Shown in pieces: positions 8,049 to 17,442 of a stretch of DNA of 59,554 nucleotides. This stretch comes from Deltaproteobacteria bacterium. GTDB lineage: Bacteria; Myxococcota_A; Polyangia; Polyangiales; Polyangiaceae. The stretch's first letter is position 1; every line of letters begins with the position of its first letter. The notes beneath the pieces are model-generated. The model was given only the letters and a program-made list of their open reading frames with translations. It had not been told where the DNA came from and searched no databases. The stretch is taken from assembly GCA_016218915.1 (NCBI GenBank), contig JACRCQ010000003.1:1-59554 (forward strand), given 5' to 3'. The position numbers and the translations under genes were made by a program.

Positions 8049-11000
8049 CTATCCCGACGCTTTGAGCAGCCGACCGAAGTCCGCGCTCACTGCGAACTCG
8101 AACAGCCACCCGATGGCCGGGATCGAGGCGAAGAACGACTCGAAGTCGTCGAGCTTGCCCACGCCGGGCGGACGACGGTTGTCCGGGGTGAGCCTTGCGA
8201 CTGCGCGCGAAGCGGTTCGGAGGTCGCCTGCGGCAACGAGCGCGACGCGGGCTGCAGCGCGCTCGACCGCGGTGAATGCTGCGGCCGTGTCTGCTTCTGC
8301 CTTGCTCGGGTCCGCCAGATGCGCCTTCCAGGCCTTGAGCTCGTCGGGCGACAGCTTCTCAAAGACCTTCGCAGCGAGCGCTGCGACTTCCTGGTCTTCG
8401 GTCAGCTGCTCGCCGTCCGCACTGGCGGCGATCAAGGCTTGCACGAGCAGCCGACGGTCCGACTCCGGCACCATGGCGAGCGAGACGCACTCCTTGCGCG
8501 AGAGCATCAGGCCGTAGGTGCACAGCCACGCGAGCTCTCCAGGGGGGGCAGAGAGCTGATCGGTGCGAATCGCGATGGTCGGGACTTCGCCCTGGTGGAT
8601 GGTGAGGGTGGGCGCGTTCTCCGGAGATCGGAGCAGCTTGCCCGCGACTCCCAGCCCTTCCTGCAGACGCTCGAAGACCTTGCCCGGGCCTGTGCGTCCA
8701 TCGACCGCCGGCAGCCCGGACTCGTCCGGAAGCGTGTACATCCGTGAGCACAGGTCGCTCAGCGCGGCTGTGAACGGATCCGGCTCGGGCAGCAATCCCG
8801 CTGCTTCGATCACGAAGGTCTTGAGCAGCGTGATGCTGTCGAATCGCTCGAACTGCTTGCGCAGCTCTGCCATGGTCTGCTTGGTCCAGGCATCGACCGG
8901 AGCAGCGCCGAGGATCGAGCTCAGGACCGCCCAGGCCCAGTGCTTGTCGCCGGTCTCATGGATCAGCTTTGCGGCCTCGATCAGCCGGTCGCAGTAGGGC
9001 GGACCTGACGCCAGGATGCGTCCGAGGAGCGGCAGCCGCTCGTCCTTGCGAGCCGGGTCTGCTTCCACGATTCGCAGGAGCTCTTCGATGGATTCGCGCG
9101 ACGGAGCGAGCTCCACGAGGCGGAGCAGGTACTCCTCGCCGCGGGGATTGTCGCCGATCATCTCGAAGCAGATGCGCACGAGCGATCGGAGGGCTTCGAC
9201 GCGTTCTGCGTGGGAGCCGGCTTCGGTCCTGGCATCGAGCAGGTCTGCGAGCTGGGCGTAGTCGCCGCGCTTTTCGAGCACTGCACGGAGCGAAGAGAGC
9301 GCGGTCGCATGGCCCGGGTCGTAGCTGAGCGCGATGTCGAGCGCCTCGACTGCAGCGTCGAGGTCCTTGTCCGCCAGGATGGAGCCGCGCATGGCCCAGA
9401 GCTCTGCGAGCTCCGAGGGCTCGGTGGTTGCCTGAATGAGGTCCTCCAGGGCGGTGAGGGCCTGCTCGGCGCGGCCTGTTCGGCGGTAGTGCTGCAGCAG
9501 GCGACGCTTGAGCGTGTTGTCGACCACGCCCGCTTCCACCGCGGACTCGAACCAGGCGCCCGCCTCGTCAGGACGGGCCAGCTCGGTCTCGAACAGCTCG
9601 CCGATGCGGCGGCAGATCTCCCCGCGCGCTTCGGTGTCGCGGGTGACCAGCAGCGCCTTGAGAAGGTGCAGCGCCGCATTCGCAGGCTGCCCCTGCTTTC
9701 GCAGCAGATCCGCGATGGCGTCGAGCGCCGGCGACATCAGCGGCGTGAGCTGCAGCGCGCTGCGCAGGTTCTCGTGAGCCTTGTCGATGTCGCCAGCGCG
9801 AAGAGCGAGCGCTCCCCTGCGGAACAGCGTGTGTGCGCGCTGCTCCTTGGTCAGCGAGTCAGCCATGGACTCGATGATGTGCCCGTACAAGGCCGAGGCT
9901 CCTGTGTCATCGCCCGCATCGAACCTGGCATCGGCCACCAGCATGGCCGAGGACGGAACGTTCGGGTCGACGGCAAAGGCGATCTCGGCAAGCTCGCGGG
10001 CTTCGTCGTTGTGCTCGGCCCGGTAGGCCATCTCCGAGGTGCGCGCCAGGCGCTGGGCCAGGGCTGCGACGTCGGACTGCACGGGCGAGGTCACGCGCTC
10101 GAAGGCGTGGGATGCTTCCACGCTTGCGAGCCACGCGTACTCGGTCTCCTTGCGATCCAGCTGGATCGCTGCGATCGCATCCCACGAATCGATGTCGTCG
10201 GGATGGACCGCCACCGCGCGCTCGTACCAGCCGATCGCTTCGCCCGGATCCACTGCGCGCGCCGCATCGCCCAGCTTGCGCAGCTTGGCCGCACGGTCTG
10301 CGTTGGACAGCGACTCTTCGTCCGGCACGGGAAGCAGCGCTGCGGTCGATCGCCACGTCTTGACGCCGCGGCCGAGACCTCGCAGCGCATCGGTCGCGAG
10401 CTGGTTGTCCGGATCGAGCGTGCGCGCTTCGCGATACAGCGCCAGCACGCGTCCCTTGAGCTTCATGTACTGGTCGCAGTACTCGGCCAGATGGCAGAGC
10501 ACCAACGCCCCGAGCCGCTTGGGCAGCTTGGGAATGTGCCGCCTGCGCTGCTCCAGATAGTTGACGTGATCCGGCTTTCTCGCAGCGATCGTCGCGAGCC
10601 AGAGGGCATCGTCCGGATCGTGCGCCGCTGCGTCTCCCTCGTGCTTCGCCTTGAGCAGCGTCTCCGCGTCCTTGGAGCGATCCAGCGCGAGATCGAGCAG
10701 GCGAACCAGCTCCCTGCGCATCCAGCGAGCTGCAGACCGGTTGAGCTTGGCTCCGCCAGCCTCGAGCCGCGAGCTGAGATCCTGGGCCAGCTCCTCGAAC
10801 CGGCGAGCGTTGCGCAGCAGCCGTGCGAGCTTGACCGAAGCGTCCTCGTCTTCCGGCGCGAGCGCCAGGATCTGCCGCAGCAGACGCTCCTCGCGCTCCG
10901 GCTCCTGCAGGTGATGCTCGGTCTGGTCCAGGGCCTCGCGAAGCGCCTTGAGCTTGTCCTCCGGCGCCGCAGCAGCCTGCGCAGCCGACTCGAGCAGCGT

Positions 11001-14000
11001 CGCAAGCTCGCTCCAGTTGCCCGCTTCGTGCAGCAGCTTGGACAAGGGCTCGAACGCAGGCTCGCGTCCGCCCTCCAGCGACATCATCTCGCGCAGCGCC
11101 TCGATGGCTGCCTCGCGGTCTCCCATCTCCTGCTCGAGTGCCACCAGCTGGGTGAGCAGCTCGATCTTGCGGGGCCCGGACGCGCGCGCCAGCTCCACGC
11201 GGACGCGCTTGAGCCGCAGCGCCGGGGCGAGGGCGACGTCGCCCAGCCCGCGCATCGCCTCGGCCGCTTCCTCGTTGGCCGGGTCGATCTCGATGACGTG
11301 CGAGTAGGCCACGAGCGCGCCAGCCTGGTCGGCCAGATGCTCGCGGCACAGCCGACCGATCTCCAGCCACGACTCGACCTGACGGCTCGTGTCGGGGTTG
11401 CGCTCGATCCACTGCTCGAGGCTCGTGCGCAGGTCGGCATGCTCGGCAGCTGCGCGCTGGGCCGTGATGATGACCTGCAGCGACGACAGCTCGTCCGGCC
11501 ACACCTGGAGGATCCAGCGGTGGATCTCCAGCGAAGCCGCGCTGTCCTGCAGCTTGTCGGCGTAGAGCGCAGCGATCTTGCGGGCCAGATCGAGTCCGCG
11601 CGGCGTATCGGACACGCGTGCGGCTGCAAGGCGCAAGGCCTGCACCACGCGCGGCCAGTGCTGCCCCTTGTCGCCGAGACGCTCCAGGGCCTGCTGCACG
11701 TCGGCATTGCTCGGGTCGAGACGGACCGCCTCGCTCAGCAGCTCCACCGCGTGCTGCGTGTTTCCGCACTTGTCGTCGTACAGCCCGGCCAGCGTGATCA
11801 AACGCTCCGGCGTGGCCGAAGATGCTCGCCACACACCTTCGAGCACGGGCAGGGCCTGCACCCATCGTCCGAGCTTCTCCGCAGCCTCCAGCACCACGGT
11901 CGCTGCTTCCTGGCTCTCGGGCATCATGCGAAGCACCAGCAGGCTCTGCTCGAGCGCTGCCGCAGCGTCGCCCAGCTGCTCGCGAAGGATCCCTTCGCGC
12001 TCGCGGGCAAAGCGCACGCGCTCCTGGTTGGTCGACGCCAGATCCCACAGCGAGTCGAAGACCGCGACCAGCTCCTGGTGCAGGTTGTGCTCTGCGGCGA
12101 GGGCGCGCATGCGCTCGAGGATCGACTTCTCCTGCGGGCTCAGAGGCCCTGGCGCGCGCGCGTCCACGAACCGCTGCAGCTCGAGGAATGCCCGCCTCGG
12201 ATCGCTGAGCCGCTTCTCGCAGATCTCGGCGCGTCGAAGCAGCACGGCGTGCAGCCGCTCAGCATCGCAGTCCGGCCCGATCGTCGCATCGAGCACGGCC
12301 AGCAGATCCTCCCAGCGTCCGGTCCCCTCAGCCAGCCGCTCGAGCTCTGCGCAGTCCGCGTCGCTCAGCGGAGCCAGGCCGAGCGATTGCAGGGCGACGT
12401 AGGCCCGGACCGGATTGCCAAGCTGCTTTTCGCTCAGCTCCGCGAGCCGCAGCCCAAAGGCGCGACGCTCCTCGGCCGTGGCCGCCGCGCGCGAAAGGTG
12501 CTGGTACAGCGCGCCGATCTCGCTCCAGGCACCTGCTGTCGCACCCGCCTCCACCACCTTCTCGAGCTGCTCGCCGCCGCGAAGCCGCAGCAGACGTCGT
12601 CGCAGCAGGAACCGCGCACGGTGCGCGTCCTCAGGACACAGCCCCAGACCACGACCCAGCAGCTCGGTTGCACGGGCCGGATCCGCGTTCTGCGCGCTGG
12701 CGATCTCCAGCACCGACAGCGCCGCTCCCGGCTCCTGGCCGTCGTACAGACGCACCAGCGCATCGAGTACCGATGGATCGTCCGGAGCCCATGCGCGAAG
12801 CCGCTCGTAGGCTGCAATGGCTGCAACCCGATCCCCGCGCTGCTCGGCGTGCTGCGCAATCTGCCGCACGATCGCAAGCTGCGCCTCTCGATCCGCTGCC
12901 TGCGTCGCTCGCGACAGGCGCGTCTCGAGCACCCCCAGCACCTCGGTCGACCCGGTCCGCGTCGCAAGCTTGTCGCTCAGGATCTGCAGCGCCGGATCGT
13001 CGTCAGGCGCCAGATCCAGCACGTGCGTCCATGCACGCACCGTACGCTCGGGCTGCGGCAGGTTGTCGTCGAGGTTCTGCGCGATCTCGCGCGAGATCTC
13101 GATGGCCATGGCCCGGTCGGACGTGCGCCACAGCTGACGGGTCAGCGCTGCGTCGAGGGCAGCGAAGTCGCCGCGTCGGCGGTGGATTCCATTGAGCTCG
13201 CGCTGCACGCTGAGGTCATCGGGAACGATGGAAGCGACTTCGAGCCAGCAGCGCTGGGCTTCCGCATCGTTCTCCGCGCGGTACGCGTAGTGATCGCCCA
13301 GGCGCCGCAGCACCTTGGCCCGTGCCTTGGGCTCGCGCGTGACCCGCGCCAGCCCCTCGAGCGCCTGAGTGATCCCCTTGGCGTCGTTGAGCCGATCATA
13401 CAGCGTGACCAGCGCTTCGTACGCAGCAGCGCTGTCCGGCGAAGCCGCAACCGAGCGCTGCCACAGCGCCGCCGCTCCTGCCGGATCGTCGAGATTCTTC
13501 TCGGCAACCTCGGCCGCGCGCGCAAACAGCTTGGCCTTGTTTTCGGCTTGCCGGGCCTTGTCCGCACGAGCGACCAGGAAGGCTACCAGCCCCTGGTGAT
13601 CGCCGACACGACGCAGGTGCTCCTCGCGCGCTTGCACCGCCACCTTGTCGCCAGGTGCAAGCTGCAGGATGCGCTCATAGGCGATCGCCGCGCGATCGTG
13701 CTCCCCGGCCCGCGTCAGCAGATCCGCCACGAGCCGCAAGACGTCGAGCCTCGCCGCGCCCGGGACGTCCGGCATCGGGCGACGCGACACCTCGGCCAGC
13801 TCCTCCCAGCGGGATGCATTGGCGAGCAGCGTGCTCAAAGACGCGAGAGCCACGGGATCGTCCGCGCTCTCTGCCAGGATCTGCTGGATCAGCGTCTCGG
13901 GCTTCGACGGCTCGCTGCCGCCGGCCAGGAACGCTTCGACCGCTTCGCGCAGCACTGCAACGCGCGTGGTGCCTGTGCACGCTGCCGCGCGATTGTGCAG

Positions 14001-14765
14001 GAACTCGCCGAGATCAGACCAGCGGCCGGCTTCACGATACACGCGTGACAGCTCGACCGTGACCTGCCCGTCCGCATCCCCGAGCTCCAGCAGACGCTCC
14101 CAGTCGCGGGCCGCTGCCTTCGCATCCTTGAGATGATCCAACGCGATGCGCGCTGCGTTGCGCGTCAGCTCGATTCGTCGCTCCGGATTCCACTCGTCGT
14201 CGACCGCGCGCGCATACAGGTTGTGCAGCGCTGTCATGTTCCCCAGGTTCTCGTAGAGCTCCGCGAGGAACTTCATCGCCTCTTCGTGGCCCGGACGAAG
14301 CTGGATCACGCGCTCAAAGGCTTGCTGCGCACGCGCCCGATCCGGGAGACGATCGCGGTACAGACGCGCCAGGTCCAGCATCAGACCCATCGAGACGTCT
14401 TCAGCCTGCGCCCACGGCGCATTGTCGAGCGCTGCTTCGATCAACGAGGCGACCGTGCGGAAGTCCTTTGCACGCGCCAGCTTCGTCGTCTCCGCTCGGA
14501 ACGCGTGGTTCGATGCGAGCGCCGGCGAGCCGGTCTTGTAGGACTTCGACGGCGGCGGTATCGACGTGCGTCGTTTCGACGCCACCGGAGGCGGCGGTGG
14601 CGCTTCCTCTAGCGCGGAGTCCTCGGTGCTGAGCACCTGTACCTCGCCATCGTCATCCACGGAATCCAGAGGTGCCGTCGGCGGCTCTTGCTCGGCATCA
14701 TTCGACGCCCAGCTGTCATCTTCTCCGCGACCGCGACCATCGGTATTGTCCGATCCCATCGACAT
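8049..14765 (-). CDS. Giant tetratricopeptide-repeat protein
   Basis: The protein is 2238 aa. The start at 14765 is set by GGAGG eight bases upstream. The first 100 residues are acidic and low in complexity, with a Pro-rich patch. From about residue 120 to 1950 the sequence is a nearly continuous array of degenerate TPR/helical hairpins ('ALLYRDRLPDRARAQQAFERV'-like units with W/G/A/P signatures). A distinct C-terminal domain of about 250 residues follows ('EVPTIAIRTDQLSAPP', 'LAWLCTYGLMLSRKECVSL'). There is no signal peptide or transmembrane segment, so a cytoplasmic scaffold is likely. Very large TPR proteins of this type recur in myxobacteria without a firmly known role. It is divergent from the aminotransferase cassette. 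Confidence 0.85.
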   Translation of the reverse strand: MSMGSDNTDGRGRGEDDSWASNDAEQEPPTAPLDSVDDDGEVQVLSTEDSALEEAPPPPPVASKRRTSIPPPSKSYKTGSPALASNHAFRAETTKLARAKDFRTVASLIEAALDNAPWAQAEDVSMGLMLDLARLYRDRLPDRARAQQAFERVIQLRPGHEEAMKFLAELYENLGNMTALHNLYARAVDDEWNPERRIELTRNAARIALDHLKDAKAAARDWERLLELGDADGQVTVELSRVYREAGRWSDLGEFLHNRAAACTGTTRVAVLREAVEAFLAGGSEPSKPETLIQQILAESADDPVALASLSTLLANASRWEELAEVSRRPMPDVPGAARLDVLRLVADLLTRAGEHDRAAIAYERILQLAPGDKVAVQAREEHLRRVGDHQGLVAFLVARADKARQAENKAKLFARAAEVAEKNLDDPAGAAALWQRSVAASPDSAAAYEALVTLYDRLNDAKGITQALEGLARVTREPKARAKVLRRLGDHYAYRAENDAEAQRCWLEVASIVPDDLSVQRELNGIHRRRGDFAALDAALTRQLWRTSDRAMAIEISREIAQNLDDNLPQPERTVRAWTHVLDLAPDDDPALQILSDKLATRTGSTEVLGVLETRLSRATQAADREAQLAIVRQIAQHAEQRGDRVAAIAAYERLRAWAPDDPSVLDALVRLYDGQEPGAALSVLEIASAQNADPARATELLGRGLGLCPEDAHRARFLLRRRLLRLRGGEQLEKVVEAGATAGAWSEIGALYQHLSRAAATAEERRAFGLRLAELSEKQLGNPVRAYVALQSLGLAPLSDADCAELERLAEGTGRWEDLLAVLDATIGPDCDAERLHAVLLRRAEICEKRLSDPRRAFLELQRFVDARAPGPLSPQEKSILERMRALAAEHNLHQELVAVFDSLWDLASTNQERVRFAREREGILREQLGDAAAALEQSLLVLRMMPESQEAATVVLEAAEKLGRWVQALPVLEGVWRASSATPERLITLAGLYDDKCGNTQHAVELLSEAVRLDPSNADVQQALERLGDKGQHWPRVVQALRLAAARVSDTPRGLDLARKIAALYADKLQDSAASLEIHRWILQVWPDELSSLQVIITAQRAAAEHADLRTSLEQWIERNPDTSRQVESWLEIGRLCREHLADQAGALVAYSHVIEIDPANEEAAEAMRGLGDVALAPALRLKRVRVELARASGPRKIELLTQLVALEQEMGDREAAIEALREMMSLEGGREPAFEPLSKLLHEAGNWSELATLLESAAQAAAAPEDKLKALREALDQTEHHLQEPEREERLLRQILALAPEDEDASVKLARLLRNARRFEELAQDLSSRLEAGGAKLNRSAARWMRRELVRLLDLALDRSKDAETLLKAKHEGDAAAHDPDDALWLATIAARKPDHVNYLEQRRRHIPKLPKRLGALVLCHLAEYCDQYMKLKGRVLALYREARTLDPDNQLATDALRGLGRGVKTWRSTAALLPVPDEESLSNADRAAKLRKLGDAARAVDPGEAIGWYERAVAVHPDDIDSWDAIAAIQLDRKETEYAWLASVEASHAFERVTSPVQSDVAALAQRLARTSEMAYRAEHNDEARELAEIAFAVDPNVPSSAMLVADARFDAGDDTGASALYGHIIESMADSLTKEQRAHTLFRRGALALRAGDIDKAHENLRSALQLTPLMSPALDAIADLLRKQGQPANAALHLLKALLVTRDTEARGEICRRIGELFETELARPDEAGAWFESAVEAGVVDNTLKRRLLQHYRRTGRAEQALTALEDLIQATTEPSELAELWAMRGSILADKDLDAAVEALDIALSYDPGHATALSSLRAVLEKRGDYAQLADLLDARTEAGSHAERVEALRSLVRICFEMIGDNPRGEEYLLRLVELAPSRESIEELLRIVEADPARKDERLPLLGRILASGPPYCDRLIEAAKLIHETGDKHWAWAVLSSILGAAPVDAWTKQTMAELRKQFERFDSITLLKTFVIEAAGLLPEPDPFTAALSDLCSRMYTLPDESGLPAVDGRTGPGKVFERLQEGLGVAGKLLRSPENAPTLTIHQGEVPTIAIRTDQLSAPPGELAWLCTYGLMLSRKECVSLAMVPESDRRLLVQALIAASADGEQLTEDQEVAALAAKVFEKLSPDELKAWKAHLADPSKAEADTAAAFTAVERAAARVALVAAGDLRTASRAVARLTPDNRRPPGVGKLDDFESFFASIPAIGWLFEFAVSADFGRLLKASG

Positions 14766-14971
14766 CGCTCCGTCCTCCACCGCCAGCGCTTGCGATCCCG
14801 GCGGACAGTCTCCACCGAATACCATATCGGGCGCCGCGTCTGGCGGGGTTTCGCGCCCTTGGACGAATTGGGAAGGGGCGCTCGCAGCCAGAGGAGCGGC
14901 GCGCTTATTTATGCCCGACCCTGCTCGGACCTCGCACCATCCCTGTTCGTACAGCCGCACCGCGAAGCTGG

Positions 14972-14977
14972 TAGACT
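14972..14977 (+). promoter_or_regulatory. -10 hexamer TAGACT before the aminotransferase gene
   Basis: TGGTAGACT is an extended -10 form that ends nine bases before the ATG at 14987. A start about 7 nt downstream would leave almost no leader. No Shine-Dalgarno is visible, which fits a leaderless mRNA for the aminotransferase-LuxE-LuxC cassette. Confidence 0.45.
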
Positions 14978-14986
14978 CCCTGCCCC

Positions 14987-16345
14987 ATGCCGCCGAGCAC
15001 GATTCCCCCTCCCATGGAGACCGGAGCTTCGCCCGGTGCCGAGCCCCCTCTCATCCGGCTCGTGCCACCAGGTCCCATGTCGCGCGACTGGCTCAGTCGG
15101 CTCCAACGAACCGAGTGCCCCATCTGCTTTGCGACCCCTGGCGACGAGCCTGAGCCTGAGCTGTCGATCGTCTACTCCGCAGCGCATGGCTGCAACGTCA
15201 TCGATCTCGATGGCAACCGCTACGTGGACCTTGCCGCTGGATTCGGCGCGTTTCTGCTCGGACACCTCGCCCAGCGCCCATCGCGCGCCCTGGACCAGCA
15301 GTCCCACAGGCTCTGGGCCGGCCTCGGCGATTTGTACCCGTCCGATGCCAAGATCGCGATGCTGGAGCTCGTCGCCGGCCTTTACCCCAAGCCAGGCGCA
15401 CGCGTTCTGCTCTGCCAGTCCGGAAGCGATGCGATCACGGCCGCGCTCAAGACCGCTGTGCTGAACACTGGACGTCCGGGCATCCTCGCGTTCCGTGGCG
15501 CATATCACGGGCTCGGATACGGGCCGCTGGCCGCATGCGGCTACAAGAGCAGCTTCCGCGACCCGTTCCTCGCCCAGCTCAACCCTCACGTCGCGTTCGC
15601 GCCCTATCCAGCCGACCAGAAGGAGCTGTCTGCCAGCCTGGACGCTGCCCGCAGCGCGCTGGCAGCAGGCTCGATCGGCGCTGTGGTCGTGGAGCCGGTC
15701 CTCGGTCGCGGAGGATGCGTGGACCCGCCTGCGTCTTTCCTTCCTCTCGTCGCCGAGCTTGCAGAGGAGGCCGGAGCCTTGCTCATCGCTGACGAGATCT
15801 GGACCGGTCTCGGCCGATGCGGGGCCATGCTCGCATGTTCACGGGTCGGCGTGGTGCCCGACATCCTCTGCCTCGGAAAAGGGCTGGGCGGCGGATTGCC
15901 CATCAGCGCCTGCGTCGCCCCGGACAACATCATGCAGGCCTGGAAGCGGACTGTGGGCGTGGTGCATACCTCCACGTTCCAGGGAAATGCCCTTGCTTGC
16001 TCCACCGGTGCCGCTGTGATCGAGGCCGTGCGAGCAGGAAACCTGGCAGAGCGTGCTGACGAGGTGGGGCGCGATTTCATGGACCGGTTGCGCGACGCGT
16101 TGCATGGCGCGCCAGGCTTCCGGAAGGTCACTGGCACCGGGCTCATGGTGGGGATCGCCCTGCAATCCGGAGCGCTGGGAGCTGCCGCGTGCCGCAACTT
16201 GCTTGGACGCGGCTACATCGTGGTGACTGGCGGCGCCCAAGGCGAGGTGCTCACCATCACGCCGCCTCTGACAATCGGCGAGGATCTGCTCGAAGGGTTC
16301 GTGCAAGCCATGGCGGATTCGCTCGAGGCCCTGGCGCGCGCATGA
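14987..16345 (+). CDS. Class III pyridoxal-phosphate aminotransferase
   Basis: The protein is 452 aa, usual for the family. The first 35 residues are variable. The core follows the class III plan: 'DLDGNRYVDLAAGFGAFLLG', 'LLCQSGSDAITAALKTA' (cofactor phosphate loop), 'FRGAYHGLGYG', 'ADEIWTGLGRCG' (Asp for the pyridine nitrogen) and 'CLGKGLGGGLPIS' with the Schiff-base Lys. It should transfer an amino group between an amine or amino acid and an aldehyde or keto acid. It overlaps the LuxE-like gene by 4 bp (ATGA), and LuxC follows the same way, so its acceptor is inferred to be the aldehyde those two make. The frame upstream of Met 5 (15014) is less certain. Confidence 0.9.
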   Translation: MPPSTIPPPMETGASPGAEPPLIRLVPPGPMSRDWLSRLQRTECPICFATPGDEPEPELSIVYSAAHGCNVIDLDGNRYVDLAAGFGAFLLGHLAQRPSRALDQQSHRLWAGLGDLYPSDAKIAMLELVAGLYPKPGARVLLCQSGSDAITAALKTAVLNTGRPGILAFRGAYHGLGYGPLAACGYKSSFRDPFLAQLNPHVAFAPYPADQKELSASLDAARSALAAGSIGAVVVEPVLGRGGCVDPPASFLPLVAELAEEAGALLIADEIWTGLGRCGAMLACSRVGVVPDILCLGKGLGGGLPISACVAPDNIMQAWKRTVGVVHTSTFQGNALACSTGAAVIEAVRAGNLAERADEVGRDFMDRLRDALHGAPGFRKVTGTGLMVGIALQSGALGAAACRNLLGRGYIVVTGGAQGEVLTITPPLTIGEDLLEGFVQAMADSLEALARA

Positions 16346-17442
16346 CCGTCTCGGATCGCCTTCACGCACGAGTCCAAGCCTACGTTGCAGCGACGTGTGC
16401 ATCGGGCGAAGAGCCTGAGCCGTTCGACCTGCTCGCATGCGATCTGGCGCGGTTCCAGGCTTCCTGCGGCAACGGGCTCGAACGCCTGCTCGCCGCACGT
16501 CGCCTCGCTCCTGAAGACCTTCTCGCCGCTGCTGACATCCCGGCCATTCCCACGGATGCGTTCAAGCTTCGTCGAATCGCCTGCCACGAGCCTGCAGCCG
16601 ACACTGCCGTGTTCCGCACCAGTGGCACGACCGTGGGTGCGCGAGGCACGCATGCGATGCGCTCCACTGCGACCTACGAGGCGGCCGCGCGCGCCTGGGC
16701 GCGGGTCATGCTGTTCCCTGATCAGACGCCGATGCACGTGCTGCTTCTTGCGCCGCCCCCGCATCAGGCTCTCGACTCTTCGCTCGGCTTCATGCTCGCG
16801 CTTTTCGGGCGCACGTTTGGATCGGATGCGCGGTGGCTGATCGACGGCGCCGCTCTCAAGCTCGACGATCTGCGCGAGGCTGTGGCGAACGCAGCGCAAG
16901 TCGGAGGCCCGGTGTTCCTTGCAGGCGCGTCGTTCGGGTTCGTACACCTGCTCGATTCGCTCCACGGAGACAGGCTCGCGCTGCCTGCCGGGAGCCGGGT
17001 GATGCAGACCGGAGGCTTCAAGGGCAAGAGCCGCGAGGTGGAATCAGGCGAGCTGCGGCGCGAGATAGCATCCGCGTTCGGCCTGGATGACCAAGCGGTC
17101 TTGGGCGAGTACGGCATGACCGAGCTGAGCAGCCAGGCCTACGAAGGCACGCTGCGCGCCGCTCTCGGCTACGGCGCACCGTCCGGTCCCGCGGGCGTGT
17201 ACCACGCTCCCCCTTGGATGCGAGTCGTCGCCGTGGAGCCGGAAACCCTCGAGCCGGTCGAGCCAGGACACGTCGGCATTGCGCGCGTGGTCGATCTCGC
17301 CAATGTCGACTCTGCGGTTGTGGTGCAGACCGCTGATCAGATCCGAACCAGGGCAGGGGGCTTCGAGCTGCTCGGTCGTGCGCCGTCTGCAACCCCGCGC
17401 GGTTGCTCCATCGGCGTCGACGAGCTCCTGGGAAGAACGTGA
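16342..17442 (+). CDS. LuxE-like acyl-protein synthetase
   Basis: The protein is 366 aa, matching LuxE length (about 370). LuxE activates a fatty acid with ATP as acyl-AMP and then holds it as a thioester on a C-terminal Cys for reduction by LuxC. Seen here are the adenylate-forming signature 'FRTSGTTVGARGTH', the 'GEYGMTELSSQAYEG' motif and the C-terminal 'RGCSIGVDELL', with the acyl-accepting Cys at about 355. All key elements are therefore present. The start ATG at 16342 overlaps the aminotransferase stop (ATGA), indicating translational coupling. No luxAB is present, so light emission is not implied. Confidence 0.88.
   Translation: MTVSDRLHARVQAYVAATCASGEEPEPFDLLACDLARFQASCGNGLERLLAARRLAPEDLLAAADIPAIPTDAFKLRRIACHEPAADTAVFRTSGTTVGARGTHAMRSTATYEAAARAWARVMLFPDQTPMHVLLLAPPPHQALDSSLGFMLALFGRTFGSDARWLIDGAALKLDDLREAVANAAQVGGPVFLAGASFGFVHLLDSLHGDRLALPAGSRVMQTGGFKGKSREVESGELRREIASAFGLDDQAVLGEYGMTELSSQAYEGTLRAALGYGAPSGPAGVYHAPPWMRVVAVEPETLEPVEPGHVGIARVVDLANVDSAVVVQTADQIRTRAGGFELLGRAPSATPRGCSIGVDELLGRT

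Noticed and set aside
9210..14048. Very long open frame (about 1612 codons) on the plus strand opposite the TPR gene
   Set aside because: It mirrors the codon structure of the reverse-strand TPR gene, is rich in Arg/His/Gln and has no domain signature or start context. It is a high-GC antisense artefact.
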